Positions 4,498-5,119 of a stretch of 5,119 bases of DNA are shown one piece after another. The stretch's first letter is position 1, and each line of letters begins with the position of its first letter. Below the pieces are notes generated by a model. That model saw only the letters and a list, made by a program, of their open reading frames with translations. It was not told where the DNA came from and did no database searches. A program made the translations under genes and the position numbers. The DNA is from an uncultured Eubacteriales bacterium. GTDB taxonomy: Bacteria; Bacillota; Clostridia; UMGS1840. The stretch is from positions 1 through 5,119 of the forward strand of contig USLP01000131.1 of assembly GCA_900555525.1 (NCBI GenBank), written 5' to 3'.

Positions 4498-4893
4498 ATG
4501 AAAGGAAGAAAGTTTTTGAAGGTCACGGGTATTCTGATGATTATCGGAGGAGCATTCGGTATCATCGGAGGGATTGTTGCAATGATCGGAGCAGGAGCTT
4601 TGGCGGCGGTTCTTGAAACGAGTGCCGGCGGGCTTGTGCTTGCAAGTGCGCTGATTCTGGCAAGTGCAGTATTTCAGCTGATTGCCGGAATTATGGGTGT
4701 AAAAAACTGCGATAAACCCGAAAAGGCTCAAAGCTGCATAGTTATTGGCGTAATTGTGGCAATTTTAAGCGTAGCGGGAAACGTTGTTTCAAACGTGCTT
4801 GGCAGTGATTTTAACATTATTAACTACGCTACCGGTCTGATTATTCCGGTTCTGTACATAATTGGCGCGGTAAAAAATAAAAAGCCGGCATAA
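4498..4893 (+). CDS. Four-helix membrane protein of unknown function
   Basis: ATG 4498 follows an AAGGAGG site (4485-4491) with a six-base spacer. The 131-residue product has four hydrophobic segments, about residues 9-38, 44-67, 80-101 and 108-125. The first is rich in glycine (IIGGAFGIIGGIVAMIGAGA), which favours tight helix packing. The basic N-terminus (KGRKFLK), the charged loop CDKPEKAQ between helices 2 and 3 and the basic tail KNKK all predict both ends inside the cell. There is no enzyme or transport motif. The NCDKPEKAQSC loop and the NIINYATGLIIPVLYIIGA ending resemble small Clostridia membrane proteins that lack a named function. It lies 57 bases after the zinc-ribbon cluster and may be co-transcribed with it, or have its own start. 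Confidence 0.8.
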   Translation: MKGRKFLKVTGILMIIGGAFGIIGGIVAMIGAGALAAVLETSAGGLVLASALILASAVFQLIAGIMGVKNCDKPEKAQSCIVIGVIVAILSVAGNVVSNVLGSDFNIINYATGLIIPVLYIIGAVKNKKPA

Positions 4894-4906
4894 GTAAAAT
4901 ATCCGA

Positions 4907-4942
4907 ATGCTTCCGCTGTCCTGTTTTTGGCAGCGGGAGCAT
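4907..4942 (+). terminator. Strong hairpin after the membrane protein gene, possible terminator without a T-run
   Basis: ATGCTTCCGCTG (4907-4918) pairs along 12 bp with CAGCGGGAGCAT (4931-4942), with one G-T pair, around a 12-base loop containing TTTTT. It lies 14 bases after the stop codon. The next bases are ATGTGCCAAAATTTA, with no T-run, so termination may be incomplete and some transcription could continue into the next gene. It could also be an RNA-stabilising 3' end. Confidence 0.5.
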
Positions 4943-4970
4943 ATGTGCCAAAATTTAAGAGGTGATTTTT

Positions 4971-5119
4971 ATTAAAAAATATATTGTTTTTTTAACGGTT
5001 TTATTTCTTTTTATTTCCGCTAATATAGTTTGCGTCAATGCCGACGCAGATATTGCGGTTGGGATAACGATAAACGGAGAAATTATCGAAACGGAGGTTT
5101 CACCCTTTGTGGAAAACGG
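4971..5119 (+). CDS. Secreted protein with a copper-amine-oxidase-N-like domain, N-terminal part (cut by window end)
   Basis: From 4971 the frame is open to the window end (49 codons plus two bases). It begins ATT AAA AAA TAT ATT, placed five bases after an AGAGGTGA ribosome site, so an ATT start codon is the best fit. A GTG at 4962 is in frame but sits inside that ribosome site. The product has a clear signal peptide (basic KKY, hydrophobic VFLTVLFLFISANIV, likely cut after VNA). The mature start, DIAVGITINGEIIETEVSPFVENG, matches the opening strands of the copper amine oxidase N-terminal-like domain, in which an ENGRTLVP-type motif usually follows. In Clostridia this domain occurs in secreted surface proteins, often repeated, and does not imply oxidase activity. 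The rest lies outside the window. Confidence 0.72.
   Translation, partial: MKKYIVFLTVLFLFISANIVCVNADADIAVGITINGEIIETEVSPFVEN

Overview
The window looks like chromosomal DNA from a low-to-moderate GC Gram-positive bacterium, most likely an anaerobic, gut-type Clostridia member (Bacillota). The signs are strong GGAGG ribosome binding sites, sigma-A-like promoters, a Cys lipoprotein solute-binding protein of the family 1 type, a transmembrane LuxR-type regulator and small zinc-ribbon proteins of a kind common in that class. I cannot name a genus. No rRNA, tRNA, CRISPR array, insertion sequence or phage gene is visible.

Layout, left to right. (1) At 2-169 (+) is the last part of an NlpC/P60 cell-wall hydrolase. 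(2) At 170-275 is a convergent terminator zone with two interleaved hairpins, one for each direction. (3) At 268-3203 (-) is a two-gene unit transcribed leftward: a sugar-type ABC solute-binding lipoprotein (3203 to 1881), then 13 bases later a membrane-anchored regulator with two membrane segments, a large external sensor domain and a C-terminal LuxR helix-turn-helix (1867 to 268). Both genes are broken as read here. The lipoprotein gene has two consecutive in-frame TAG codons at 2625-2630, and the regulator has a one-base frameshift near 1158-1160. In both, the coding sense on the two sides is excellent, so each is one gene with one lesion. (4) At 3204-3676 is a 473-base gene-free divergent control region. 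It has two near-consensus promoters whose -35 boxes are the two arms of one palindrome, plus a 16-base tandem repeat, a 13-base direct repeat and AT-rich inverted repeats. (5) At 3677-4893 (+) is a compact cluster of two tetracysteine double zinc-ribbon proteins, a 43-residue small protein and a four-helix membrane protein. The first three overlap by 20 bases at each junction. (6) From 4971 to the end (+) is the start of a secreted protein with the opening of a copper-amine-oxidase-N-like domain, apparently beginning at an ATT codon.

How it may work: the solute-binding lipoprotein has no permease genes beside it but is paired with a membrane regulator carrying an external sensor. The simplest inference is a ligand-sensing pair in which the lipoprotein presents a solute to the regulator, rather than a transport operon. 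That is inference. The zinc-ribbon and membrane-protein cluster has no function I can assign. The broken state of the sensor pair could be real decay or sequence error; nothing in the window alone decides which.
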